In this document: piece after piece, positions 8,418 through 16,526 of the stretch | How positions within the stretch are numbered: position 1 is the first letter of the stretch | How the letters are laid out: each line of letters begins with the position of its first letter | Origin: Sediminibacterium sp. UBA657 | Lineage (GTDB): Bacteria; Bacteroidota; Bacteroidia; Chitinophagales; Chitinophagaceae | DNA: 64,000 nt | Direction: 5' to 3' | Assembly: GCA_002299885.1 (NCBI GenBank) | Contig: DBOB01000029.1 | Location: forward strand, 1 to 64,000 | Translations under genes and position numbers: made by a program | The notes under the pieces: model-generated | What the model saw: only the letters and a program-made list of their open reading frames with translations | What the model was told of the DNA's origin: nothing | The model's database searches: none

Positions 8418-9737
8418 ATGAAAAAATTACTATTATTTGTTGGGTTATTGATTGGGGCATCGAGTTTTGGACAACAAAAACATCCAGCATTCATGAATCA
8501 AGGCAATATCTATGAAGTGAATATTCGTCAGTATACCAAGGAAGGAACTTTTAAAGCTTTTGCCAAGCACTTACCAAGATTACAAAAAATGGGTGTGCAA
8601 ACAATTTGGTTTATGCCAATCCAACCCATTTCGAAATTTGGCAGAAAAGGTACTTTAGGATCTTATTATGCTGTAGCAAGTTATACGGATGTTAATCCTG
8701 AATTTGGTACCCTTGCAGATTTTAATGCAACAGTCAATCAAGCACATGCACTTGGTATGAAAGTTTTAATTGATTATGTGCCTAATCATTCGGGTGCAGA
8801 TCATCCTTGGTTGACAACACATCCAGATTTCTACGAAACAGATTCTACAGGCAAACCTACTTATACTGCAGACTGGTCGGATACAAGAGAATTGAATTTT
8901 AATAATTTGGTGATGCAGGATAGTATGATCAATACCATGAAGTATTGGTTAAATGCAACAAAGATAGACGGATTCAGAGTGGACGTTGCTTGGGGTGTTC
9001 CTTATAGCTTTTGGGATAAATGTATTCCAGCTTTAAAAAATATCAGAAACATTTATTTATTAGCAGAAGCAGATGATGCAAAACTACACGAGCGTGGTTT
9101 TGATGCGACCTATAGTTGGAAAGAGTTTCATGTTTTAAATGATATAGCAGCTGGTAAAAAAGACATTCTTTCTTTAGACACTGTTTTACAAAACATCAAT
9201 AAAGAATTCATGAAAGGGGCGCAAAGATTGTATTTCACAAGCAATCATGACGAGAACTCTTGGAACAAGGCAGACTATGCCACAATGCCAGGTGCTATTC
9301 ATGCACCATTTGCTGTGTTTACACAAACTTATGACAGAACAATGCCTTTGATTTATAGCGGTCAGGAAGAGCCTGTTCTTAGACCTTTGGCATTTTTTGA
9401 AAAGGACAGTATTGAGTTTAAAAAATATGAGCGTGCTAATTTTTACACCACACTTTTAAAGCTAAGAAAATCTAACCCTGCTTTTGCGGACAATGCTAAT
9501 TTTAAAAGATTAAAAGTGAACCTTCCTAGTAAGATCATGGCTTATGAAAGAAGCAATGGCAGAGATAAGGTTGTGGTGGTATTGAATTTATCTAATCAGC
9601 CACAGCAAGTAATGATTGATGGTATAGATGCAAGTGCATCATTCCAAGATGTATTTATCAATGGAAAATATGTTACAGGTATTCGATCTTTGCAAATGCC
9701 TGCTTGGGGTTATCAAGTTTTTGTAAAGAAAAATTAA
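8418..9737 (+). CDS. Secreted GH13 alpha-amylase family glycosidase
   Basis: A 439-residue enzyme with a signal peptide (MKKLLLFVGLLIGASSFGQ). The GH13 catalytic barrel is complete. Conserved region I is DYVPNHSG, the nucleophile is D189 in GFRVDVAWG, the acid/base is E217 in LLAEAD, and the transition-state aspartate is D278 in TSNHDEN. A small C-terminal beta domain (about 350-439) ends in WGYQVFVKK. It probably acts on alpha-1,4-glucans in the periplasm or outside the cell. It lacks the SusC/SusD neighbours of a starch-uptake locus and sits 5 bases before pyrF. Confidence 0.92.
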   Translation: MKKLLLFVGLLIGASSFGQQKHPAFMNQGNIYEVNIRQYTKEGTFKAFAKHLPRLQKMGVQTIWFMPIQPISKFGRKGTLGSYYAVASYTDVNPEFGTLADFNATVNQAHALGMKVLIDYVPNHSGADHPWLTTHPDFYETDSTGKPTYTADWSDTRELNFNNLVMQDSMINTMKYWLNATKIDGFRVDVAWGVPYSFWDKCIPALKNIRNIYLLAEADDAKLHERGFDATYSWKEFHVLNDIAAGKKDILSLDTVLQNINKEFMKGAQRLYFTSNHDENSWNKADYATMPGAIHAPFAVFTQTYDRTMPLIYSGQEEPVLRPLAFFEKDSIEFKKYERANFYTTLLKLRKSNPAFADNANFKRLKVNLPSKIMAYERSNGRDKVVVVLNLSNQPQQVMIDGIDASASFQDVFINGKYVTGIRSLQMPAWGYQVFVKKN

Positions 9738-9742
9738 TACAA

Positions 9743-10552
9743 ATGACAAAACAATTTCTGGTAGATCAAATAAATGCAAAACAATCTTACTTATGTGTTG
9801 GATTGGATACCGATATTGAAAAGCTACCCGCTGGTTTACCAAAAAATAAAGATGGGGTCATTGCATTCAATAAAGCCATCATAGATGCCACAGCGCCTTA
9901 TTGTGTAAGTTATAAAATCAATACTGCTTTTTACGAATCACAGGGTATTGCAGGATGGGAAGCGATGGAAGCGACATTAGCACATATTCCATCAACACAT
10001 TTTACCATTGCAGATGCAAAAAGAGGAGACATTGGAAACACATCCGCACAATATGCAAAAACATTTTTTGAAACCCTTCCTTTTGATGCCATTACTGTAG
10101 CACCTTATATGGGCAAGGATAGTATCGATCCTTTTTTAGCTTATCAAAATAAGTGGACGATTGTATTGGGGTTGACCTCTAACCCAGGAAGTCAAAATTT
10201 TGAACAACAAAAATTAGCGACAGGTCAATTTTTATACGAATCTGTTTTAGAACAAGTAGCAAGTTGGGGTAGTCCTGAACAATTGATGTTTGTGGTGGGT
10301 GCCACCAAGGCAAATGACCTGGAATCTATTCGTAAAATCATCCCCGAACATTTTTTATTGGTGCCAGGAGTGGGTGCACAGGGTGGAAGTTTATCTGAAG
10401 TCACTAAGTATGGTAAGAATGATGCGGTTGGATTGCTAATTAATGCTAGTAGGGCTATTATTTTTGCAAGCAGCGGAGCTAATTTTGCGGAGGATGCAGC
10501 GATTGCAGCAAAAGGCTATGCAGACGAAATGAAAGCTTTATTAAGCCAATAA
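9743..10552 (+). CDS. pyrF: Orotidine 5'-phosphate decarboxylase, type 2
   Basis: Catalyses the last step of UMP synthesis, decarboxylating OMP. I chose the ATG at 9743 (269 residues). An in-frame non-ATG extension to 9704 would overlap the amylase gene. The type 2 length and motifs fit: YLCVGLDTD near the start, the catalytic DAKRGDIGNTS with its Asp-x-Lys-x-x-Asp network, and the phosphate-binding LLVPGVGAQGG. Cytoplasmic. It is probably co-transcribed with the upstream amylase gene, which looks like chance rather than pathway logic. Confidence 0.96.
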   Translation: MTKQFLVDQINAKQSYLCVGLDTDIEKLPAGLPKNKDGVIAFNKAIIDATAPYCVSYKINTAFYESQGIAGWEAMEATLAHIPSTHFTIADAKRGDIGNTSAQYAKTFFETLPFDAITVAPYMGKDSIDPFLAYQNKWTIVLGLTSNPGSQNFEQQKLATGQFLYESVLEQVASWGSPEQLMFVVGATKANDLESIRKIIPEHFLLVPGVGAQGGSLSEVTKYGKNDAVGLLINASRAIIFASSGANFAEDAAIAAKGYADEMKALLSQ

Positions 10553-10612
10553 ATCAGCTAATAAATCAACTAATTAATACCCTTGAAATAAAGTTTATTA
10601 AGCGCATTCTAC

Positions 10613-10620
10613 TACCTTTG
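10613..10620 (+). promoter_or_regulatory. Bacteroidota -7 promoter element
   Basis: TACCTTTG is an exact TAnnTTTG match 31 bases upstream of the acyl-CoA dehydrogenase start. The -33 region is not convincing. Confidence 0.5.
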
Positions 10621-10651
10621 TGTATCAATCATTATTATAAAATTACAAACC

Positions 10652-11836
10652 ATGGCAGTAAGAGCAGATTTGTTTGAGTCCCCAGATTACTATCAATTAG
10701 ATGAATTGATGTCTGAAGAGCATTTAATGGTTAGAGATGCAGTAAGAACCTATGTAAAAACAGAAATATCACCAATCATTGAAGAGTACGCACAGAAGTC
10801 AGAATTCCCAAATCAAATTGTAAAGCAATTGGGTGACCTTGGTTGTTTTGGACCTACTGTACCTACTGAATATGGCGGCGGTGGTTTAGATTATATCAGT
10901 TACGGTTTGATGATGCAAGAATTGGAAAGAGGCGATAGTGGTGTGAGAAGCACAGCGAGTGTTCAAGGATCTTTGGTGATGTTCCCAATACATGCTTATG
11001 GAAGTGAAGCACAAAAGCAAAAGTTTTTACCAAAATTAGCATCTGGCGAATGGTTGGGTTGCTTTGGATTAACAGAACCAGATCATGGTTCTAATCCATC
11101 TGGTATGCTAACAAATATCAAAGATGCAGGCGATCATTTTATTTTAAATGGTGCTAAAATGTGGATCAGTAATTCTCCATTTGCACAAGTTGCTGTTGTA
11201 TGGGCAAAGAATGAAGCAGGAGAAATCGTAGGCATTATTGTTGAAAGAGGAATGGAAGGATTTTCAACCCCAACCACACATAATAAATGGAGTTTGCGTG
11301 CAAGTGCAACAGGAGAATTGGTTTTTGATAATGTCAAAGTACCTAAAGAAAATTTATTGCCAAATATCAAAGGATTAAAAGGACCATTGAGTTGTTTAAA
11401 TAAAGCAAGATTTGGTATCGCTTGGGGTACAATCGGTGCTGCAATGGATTGTTATGATACAGCATTAAGATATAGTAAGGAGCGCATTCAATTTGGTAGA
11501 CCAATTGGCGGGTTCCAATTACAACAAAAGAAATTGGCAGAAATGGTAACTGAAATCACCAAAGCACAATTGCTTGTTTGGCGTTTGGGTGTATTGATGA
11601 ATGAAGGTCGTGCCACTGCTGCTCAAATTAGTATGGCTAAAAGAAACAGCTGTGAAATGGCAACCAATATTGCCAGAGATGCAAGACAAATGCTAGGTGG
11701 CATGGGTATCACAGGAGAATATTCAGTGATGCGTCATATGATGAACTTAGAGAGTGTAATCACTTATGAAGGAACACATGATATTCACTTGTTGATTACG
11801 GGAATGGATATAACAGGATTCAACGCATTTACATAA
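10652..11836 (+). CDS. gcdH: Acyl-CoA dehydrogenase, glutaryl-CoA dehydrogenase type
   Basis: An FAD enzyme of 394 residues that fits glutaryl-CoA dehydrogenase better than other acyl-CoA dehydrogenases. Shared hallmarks are LGCFGLTEPDHGSNPS in the FAD region, KWSLRASATGE, NKARFGIAWGTIGA, RDMLGG-like RQMLGGMGI and the catalytic glutamate E373 in TYEGTHDIH. In known enzymes the reaction converts glutaryl-CoA to crotonyl-CoA, during lysine and tryptophan breakdown. No other gene of that pathway is nearby, so the physiological substrate is inferred. It is followed by aroK after 3 bases, probably in one transcript. Confidence 0.93.
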   Translation: MAVRADLFESPDYYQLDELMSEEHLMVRDAVRTYVKTEISPIIEEYAQKSEFPNQIVKQLGDLGCFGPTVPTEYGGGGLDYISYGLMMQELERGDSGVRSTASVQGSLVMFPIHAYGSEAQKQKFLPKLASGEWLGCFGLTEPDHGSNPSGMLTNIKDAGDHFILNGAKMWISNSPFAQVAVVWAKNEAGEIVGIIVERGMEGFSTPTTHNKWSLRASATGELVFDNVKVPKENLLPNIKGLKGPLSCLNKARFGIAWGTIGAAMDCYDTALRYSKERIQFGRPIGGFQLQQKKLAEMVTEITKAQLLVWRLGVLMNEGRATAAQISMAKRNSCEMATNIARDARQMLGGMGITGEYSVMRHMMNLESVITYEGTHDIHLLITGMDITGFNAFT

Positions 11837-11839
11837 ACG

Positions 11840-12358
11840 ATGGCAGCAGAGCGGATATTTTTGATAGGGATGATGGGTTCTGGAAAGTCTCATTGGTTGA
11901 AGCAGATGGCAAAATGGAATAAATCCGTTGGCTATGATTTAGATGCTTTGATCGAAATGAATGAAGAAAAAACCATCGCTGAAATTTTCAATGAAGACGG
12001 AGAAGTCTATTTTAGAAAAGTAGAGTCTAAAATCTTAAGATGGTTTAAAGAAAAGAAGAAGTATGTAGTTGCTACAGGTGGAGGAACAGCTTGTACTCAG
12101 GAGAATATGGATTGGATGAAAAAAGAAGGTGTCGTGATTTGGCTAGACGAATCAGTTGATGTTTTAGTTAAAAGATTAAGCACCGAGAAAGCACATCGTC
12201 CTTTGATAGCATATCTTTCAGAACAGGAACTTGCCAATTTTTTAGAACAAAAATTAGTGGAGCGACATCCATTTTACAAGCAAGCAGATTATCGATTAAC
12301 ATCTGATCAAATCACAGAAGCCGGGTTAAAAAAACTAATTCAAAAACATGCATCGTAA
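11840..12358 (+). CDS. aroK: Shikimate kinase
   Basis: Phosphorylates shikimate at O3 in aromatic amino acid synthesis. The P-loop GMMGSGKS (K16) is at the N-terminus, followed by the DLD substrate motif (GYDLDALIE), the RKVES arginine, the GGG loop in ATGGGTA and the lid region with HRPL. At 172 residues it has the standard length. It overlaps the following DUF423 gene by 11 bases, which suggests translational coupling. Confidence 0.96.
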   Translation: MAAERIFLIGMMGSGKSHWLKQMAKWNKSVGYDLDALIEMNEEKTIAEIFNEDGEVYFRKVESKILRWFKEKKKYVVATGGGTACTQENMDWMKKEGVVIWLDESVDVLVKRLSTEKAHRPLIAYLSEQELANFLEQKLVERHPFYKQADYRLTSDQITEAGLKKLIQKHAS

Positions 12359-12761
12359 AATTTTACTTTGGGGAATTGGTTTTGCAATCACTGCAGTTCT
12401 GCTTGGCGCATTTGGTGCACATGCTTTAAAATCGTTTTTAACCCCAGAGAAATTACAAAGTTACGAGACAGGGGTACGTTATCAATTAATACATGCATTG
12501 GCACTTATTGCCTTATCTATTTATGGTCAAATAAACAAAACCAATGATTACCTTAATAAGGGAATAGGATGGTCAGCTCATTTTTTCATAGTAGGTGCAT
12601 TTTTATTTAGTGGATCCATTTATGGGCTAGCCCTTTTATCTGTTATCCATCCAAGCTGGGCTTTTGTACTTGGGCCAGTTACCCCGATTGGTGGACTTTT
12701 TTTCATGTTAGGCTGGGCTATTTGGGCCAGGTTTGTTTGGCTGAATAAAGTGGATTTGTAG
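12348..12761 (+). CDS. DUF423 (YgdD/TMEM256-like) membrane protein
   Basis: A 137-residue inner-membrane protein with about four hydrophobic segments. The N-terminal GAFGAHALK motif followed by YETGVRYQLIHALAL is the signature of the DUF423/YgdD family, and the PIGGLFFMLGWA segment is the usual C-terminal helix. The function of the family is not established. It overlaps the end of aroK by 11 bases, so both are probably translated from one message. Confidence 0.92.
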   Translation: MHRKILLWGIGFAITAVLLGAFGAHALKSFLTPEKLQSYETGVRYQLIHALALIALSIYGQINKTNDYLNKGIGWSAHFFIVGAFLFSGSIYGLALLSVIHPSWAFVLGPVTPIGGLFFMLGWAIWARFVWLNKVDL

Positions 12762-12772
12762 CCAATTCTTTT

Positions 12773-12780
12773 TATATTTG
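12773..12780 (+). promoter_or_regulatory. -7 promoter element directly before ftsK
   Basis: TATATTTG, an exact TAnnTTTG match, ends only 5 bases before the ftsK ATG. Transcription would start at or next to the start codon, implying a leaderless or nearly leaderless message. Confidence 0.5.
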
Positions 12781-12785
12781 TCATC

Positions 12786-15329
12786 ATGGCAAATACGCTT
12801 AAAAGCAAATCAACCCCAAAGGTAAATTCCCCGATTTTAAATCCGGATAAAGAAGCAGATGTGGTGGTGTCTGAAGTAGTGAAAGACGAACGCACAATGA
12901 AGATCTTGGGAGCAGTCTCCTTATTGGTTAGCTTGTTTCTTTTTGTTGCATTTACATCCTATTTATTTACTTGGCAGGAAGACCAAGACATGGTGCAGTT
13001 ATGGAGAACTCAATTGTTTTCTTTACAAGATGTGAAAGCAAATAATTTATTAGGGTACATTGGTGCTTTTGTAGCGTATCAAATGATGTTCAATGGTTTT
13101 GGTATTGCAGCCTACTTATTTTGTACTTTCTTTTTTGTGTTAGGGGTGAATTTATTTTTTACAAAACCAATTTTTAGTTTGTGGCGTAATGTAAGATACG
13201 TGTTACTCGGTCTTTTGGTTTTAAGTACTTGCTTTGCCTATCTCACACCCAATACTACTTTTTCTTGGGGAGGTGCTTTAGGTGAATATAGTAGTGGTTG
13301 GTTGACTAAATGGGTAGGTACATTTGGAACGGGTGCAATTTTATTTATTGCAGGATTCAGTTATATCATATGGAGGTTTAATCCAAGCTTTAATGTGCCC
13401 AATTTTAATTTTTTAATCCCTAAGAAAAAAGCGCCTGAATTTGTGAGCGAAGACAGGGAGGAAGCAGTGAAGCAAGAATGGGATTTAAACAATCCTGCGC
13501 CCGAAGAGGCAACTATTCCAACAGGTAATTCTTTAAAGGAAAATACTTCAGGCGTCTCCGTTATCATGCCAGAAATGGATGAAACAGATGAAGCACTTGG
13601 TGAACTAGGTCCAAAATTGTTTATCGATGAATTGTCTTTAAATGAAGAGCCTGGAGAGGAAAAAAAAACTCCATTAGAAGCTGAAGATGGTATTGAGGAA
13701 GAAGAATATGCTGATTCCGATGACGAGGATTTAGATATTGATGACGAATTATTAGAAGACCTTGATTTAGAAATCAACGAAGTACCTAAGGAAAAAATTG
13801 TTGCAGCTGTTGGAAGTTTAACTACCAAATATGATGCAACATTAGATTTAAAAAATTATAAGTACCCACATATAAATTTATTAGAGACGCATGGCTCTGA
13901 AAAAATTGTACAAGATCCAGAAGAATTGGAGACCTACAAAAATCAGATCATCGCTACTTTAAAAAATTACGATATCGCCATCCAACGTATTTCTGCCACA
14001 GTTGGTCCTACTGTTACTTTATATGAAATTGTACCAGCACCAGGGGTTCGTATTAGTAGAATTAAAAACCTGGAAGATGATATCGCACTAAGTTTAGCTG
14101 CACTCGGTATTCGTATTATTGCACCTATCCCTGGTAAAGGTACCATTGGTATTGAAGTGCCGAATATTCGCAAGTCAATTGTGAGTATGAAAACTTTACT
14201 AGCAAGTGAGAAGTTTGTGAATAGCCAACATTCATTACCTATTGCTATTGGTAAAAAAATTGACAACGAAAATTTCATTGTGGATTTAGCAAGTATGCCG
14301 CACTTATTAATGGCGGGTGCTACAGGTCAAGGTAAATCGGTTGGATTGAATGCGATTTTGGTTTCCTTGTTATATAAGAAGCATCCTTCGCAATTAAAAT
14401 TTGTTTTAGTAGATCCAAAGAAAGTAGAATTGAGTTTATATCGTGTCATTGAAAAGCATTTCTTGGCTAAATTACCAGGAGAAGAAGATGCGATTATCAC
14501 AGACACAAAAAAAGTGATCAATACCTTGAATGCACTTTGTATCGAGATGGATAATCGTTACGACTTATTGAAAGAAGCGGGTTGTAGAAATATTAAAGAG
14601 TACAATGAGAAGTTTACGTCGAGAAAATTAAATCCAGAAAAAGGACACCAATATTTACCATTTATTGTTTTGGTGGTGGATGAGTTTGCAGATTTAATTA
14701 TGACTGCTGGTAAAGAAGTGGAAATGCCTATTGCACGATTAGCGCAGTTAGCAAGAGCAGTAGGAATTCACTTAATCATTGCCACACAAAGACCTTCAGT
14801 GAATATCATCACAGGTACCATCAAAGCCAATTTCCCTGCACGTATTGCATTTAAAGTATCAAGTAAAATTGATAGTCGTACCATTTTAGACGCTGGTGGT
14901 GCCGAGCAATTGATAGGTAAGGGAGATATGTTAGTGAGCTATAATGGAGAGATCACTCGTTTACAGTGTGCTTTTGTGGATACCCCAGAAGTGGATCGTG
15001 TTTGTAATTTTATTGCAGAACAGAAAGGCTATCCAGAAGCGTTCATTCTTCCTGAATACATTGATGAGAAAGATTTAGAGGCATCAGGTTTTGATGCTGG
15101 AGAAAGAGATAGTTTATTTGAAGATGCAGCTAAGTTGATTGTAAGTGCTCAGGTAGGTTCCACATCATTCATTCAAAGAAGGATGAAATTGGGCTATAAT
15201 AGAGCAGGTAGATTAATGGATCAACTAGAATCTGCTGGCATTGTTGGACCAAGTCAGGGAAGTAAGCCTAGAGAGGTTTTATATAAATCTGACGCTGAAT
15301 TGTATGATTTCTTACAAAATCTATCATAA
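12786..15329 (+). CDS. ftsK: DNA translocase FtsK/SpoIIIE
   Basis: Pumps chromosomal DNA through the division septum and helps resolve dimers. It has 847 residues. Several membrane helices lie between about residues 37 and 200. A very acidic linker (about 215-350, with DSDDEDLDIDDE) follows. The RecA-like motor has Walker A AGATGQGKS (K517) and Walker B FIVLVVDEFADL. A C-terminal winged-helix gamma domain begins near DAAKLIVSAQ. I see no candidate KOPS sites that I could defend. It is probably co-transcribed with, or followed closely by, the LolA-like gene. Confidence 0.97.
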   Translation: MANTLKSKSTPKVNSPILNPDKEADVVVSEVVKDERTMKILGAVSLLVSLFLFVAFTSYLFTWQEDQDMVQLWRTQLFSLQDVKANNLLGYIGAFVAYQMMFNGFGIAAYLFCTFFFVLGVNLFFTKPIFSLWRNVRYVLLGLLVLSTCFAYLTPNTTFSWGGALGEYSSGWLTKWVGTFGTGAILFIAGFSYIIWRFNPSFNVPNFNFLIPKKKAPEFVSEDREEAVKQEWDLNNPAPEEATIPTGNSLKENTSGVSVIMPEMDETDEALGELGPKLFIDELSLNEEPGEEKKTPLEAEDGIEEEEYADSDDEDLDIDDELLEDLDLEINEVPKEKIVAAVGSLTTKYDATLDLKNYKYPHINLLETHGSEKIVQDPEELETYKNQIIATLKNYDIAIQRISATVGPTVTLYEIVPAPGVRISRIKNLEDDIALSLAALGIRIIAPIPGKGTIGIEVPNIRKSIVSMKTLLASEKFVNSQHSLPIAIGKKIDNENFIVDLASMPHLLMAGATGQGKSVGLNAILVSLLYKKHPSQLKFVLVDPKKVELSLYRVIEKHFLAKLPGEEDAIITDTKKVINTLNALCIEMDNRYDLLKEAGCRNIKEYNEKFTSRKLNPEKGHQYLPFIVLVVDEFADLIMTAGKEVEMPIARLAQLARAVGIHLIIATQRPSVNIITGTIKANFPARIAFKVSSKIDSRTILDAGGAEQLIGKGDMLVSYNGEITRLQCAFVDTPEVDRVCNFIAEQKGYPEAFILPEYIDEKDLEASGFDAGERDSLFEDAAKLIVSAQVGSTSFIQRRMKLGYNRAGRLMDQLESAGIVGPSQGSKPREVLYKSDAELYDFLQNLS

Positions 15330-15344
15330 TCCGTAAGGATTGTC

Positions 15345-15352
15345 TACTTTTG
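15345..15352 (+). promoter_or_regulatory. Bacteroidota -7 promoter element
   Basis: TACTTTTG, an exact TAnnTTTG match, lies 43 bases upstream of the LolA-like start at 15396. Confidence 0.45.
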
Positions 15353-15395
15353 TAAATCGAAAAATAAGATTGTTTTGCCCCCTAATCAACCTATT

Positions 15396-16019
15396 ATGAG
15401 AATAGCTATTATCTTTTTATTGAGTATTTTGACTTTTCAAGTTCAAGCCCAAAAGGACCCTAATGCAAAGGCTATTTTGGACAAAGTGGGCGGCAAAGTG
15501 AAATCATCTAAAGGGATACTGGTAAAGATCCAATTGGTGTCTAAAAACAACAAAGGAAAGTCATTGGGGACCAAGATGATCCAATTAAAGATGAAAGGAG
15601 AGAAGTACATTCTAAATGAGGGTAAATTAGAAATCCTTTGTGACGGTGTTTCCATCTATAATTTTGATGGGCTAAATACCATTTCTAAGTCTAGTTTGGC
15701 AGAAACAGAGCAAACCCTAAGTCCACAAAAATTATTATCAGGTAATTATGATAAAGACTTCAATTTCAATTTATTAGCTCAAAATTCCAATACTGCAACT
15801 ATCGAATTATTCCCAATTGATCGTAAAAAAGGCTTTCAGAAAGTAACTTTAATCATTGATAAGGTAAAATCTGCCCTTTCAAATGCCATCATTTTGGATA
15901 AAAGCAACAATATTACAGACGTTAAAGTGCTATCTATCAACTATGCAGCTAGTTTTGAAGACAAATTATTCGTTTTCAATAGGGCCAAATACCCTAAAAA
16001 CGTAGAAATATTTGACTAA
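15396..16019 (+). CDS. LolA-like outer-membrane lipoprotein carrier family protein
   Basis: A periplasmic protein of 207 residues from the ATG at 15396. A TTG seven codons upstream is less likely because it would place MPPNQPI before the signal peptide. The signal MRIAIIFLLSILTFQVQAQ is clean. The mature part has the LolA pattern: an N-terminal helix (AKAILDKVGGKVKSSKG), then strands KGILVKIQL, KMKGEKYILN and LCDGVSIYNFD, and later IDKVKSALSNAIILD. LolA carries lipoproteins across the periplasm. No LolB exists in this phylum as far as I know. Exact cargo is inference. Confidence 0.8.
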   Translation: MRIAIIFLLSILTFQVQAQKDPNAKAILDKVGGKVKSSKGILVKIQLVSKNNKGKSLGTKMIQLKMKGEKYILNEGKLEILCDGVSIYNFDGLNTISKSSLAETEQTLSPQKLLSGNYDKDFNFNLLAQNSNTATIELFPIDRKKGFQKVTLIIDKVKSALSNAIILDKSNNITDVKVLSINYAASFEDKLFVFNRAKYPKNVEIFD

Positions 16020-16023
16020 ACTA

Positions 16024-16055
16024 TTGATTTAGTTACGCTTTTATCCCTATCTTTG
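16024..16055 (+). promoter_or_regulatory. Promoter of rpsO
   Basis: TTG (16024-16026) and TATCTTTG (16048-16055, exact TAnnTTTG) are separated by 21 bases, near the 19 of the Bacteroidota consensus. The start codon is 62 bases downstream, leaving room for a 5' leader. Confidence 0.55.
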
Positions 16056-16117
16056 CAGCCGAAATAAACAAAACAAAACCGTAGTTAATTGTTAACTACA
16101 ATAAAAGAAGTTCCACA

Positions 16118-16390
16118 ATGTCTAACTTAACAACAGAGAAAAAAGCAAGCATTTTTGCTGAATTTGGTGGTAAAGCAACTAACACTGGTTCAATTGAAGG
16201 TCAAATTGCTTTATTAACACAACGTATCGCGCACATTTCTGGTCATTTAAAGGCCAACCACAAAGACCATTCTACTCAAAGAGGTTTAATGCAATTAGTG
16301 GGTCAGCGTAAGCGTTTATTGGTTTATTTGCAAAAACATAACCTTACTGGTTACCGTGCACTAATTGAGAAATTAGGCTTAAGAAAATAA
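16118..16390 (+). CDS. rpsO: 30S ribosomal protein S15
   Basis: A primary 16S rRNA-binding protein of the small subunit platform. The 90 residues match S15 closely: GSIEGQIALLTQRIAHISGHLKANHKDH and the basic RGLMQLVGQRKRLLVYLQK segment that contacts rRNA, ending YRALIEKLGLRK. Its gene precedes pnp, the arrangement also known from many bacteria, where S15 and PNPase expression are connected. The approximately 60-base leader might carry S15 autoregulation, but I cannot fold it with confidence. Confidence 0.97.
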   Translation: MSNLTTEKKASIFAEFGGKATNTGSIEGQIALLTQRIAHISGHLKANHKDHSTQRGLMQLVGQRKRLLVYLQKHNLTGYRALIEKLGLRK

Positions 16391-16413
16391 TCAAGAACTA
16401 CTTATAATAGCTG

Positions 16414-16439
16414 TCCCAACTGTACTACTACGGTTGGGA
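16414..16439 (+). other. Inverted repeat between rpsO and pnp
   Basis: TCCCAAC (16414-16420) pairs with GTTGGGA (16433-16439). No strong T run follows, so it may be a weak terminator or an RNA processing hairpin, as found between rpsO and pnp elsewhere. Confidence 0.5.
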
Positions 16440-16526
16440 TTAGTTGTTTATAAGCGATTATTTTTTTGCACATCGTTTTTGTAATAGAATCAATAGCGGT
16501 CTTTCTAACACACCAAAATTTTAAAA

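Noticed and set aside
8369..8494. N-terminal extension of the minus-strand lipoprotein gene
   Set aside because: It would overlap the start and signal peptide of the divergent amylase gene, and the ATG at 8368 gives a good lipoprotein signal.
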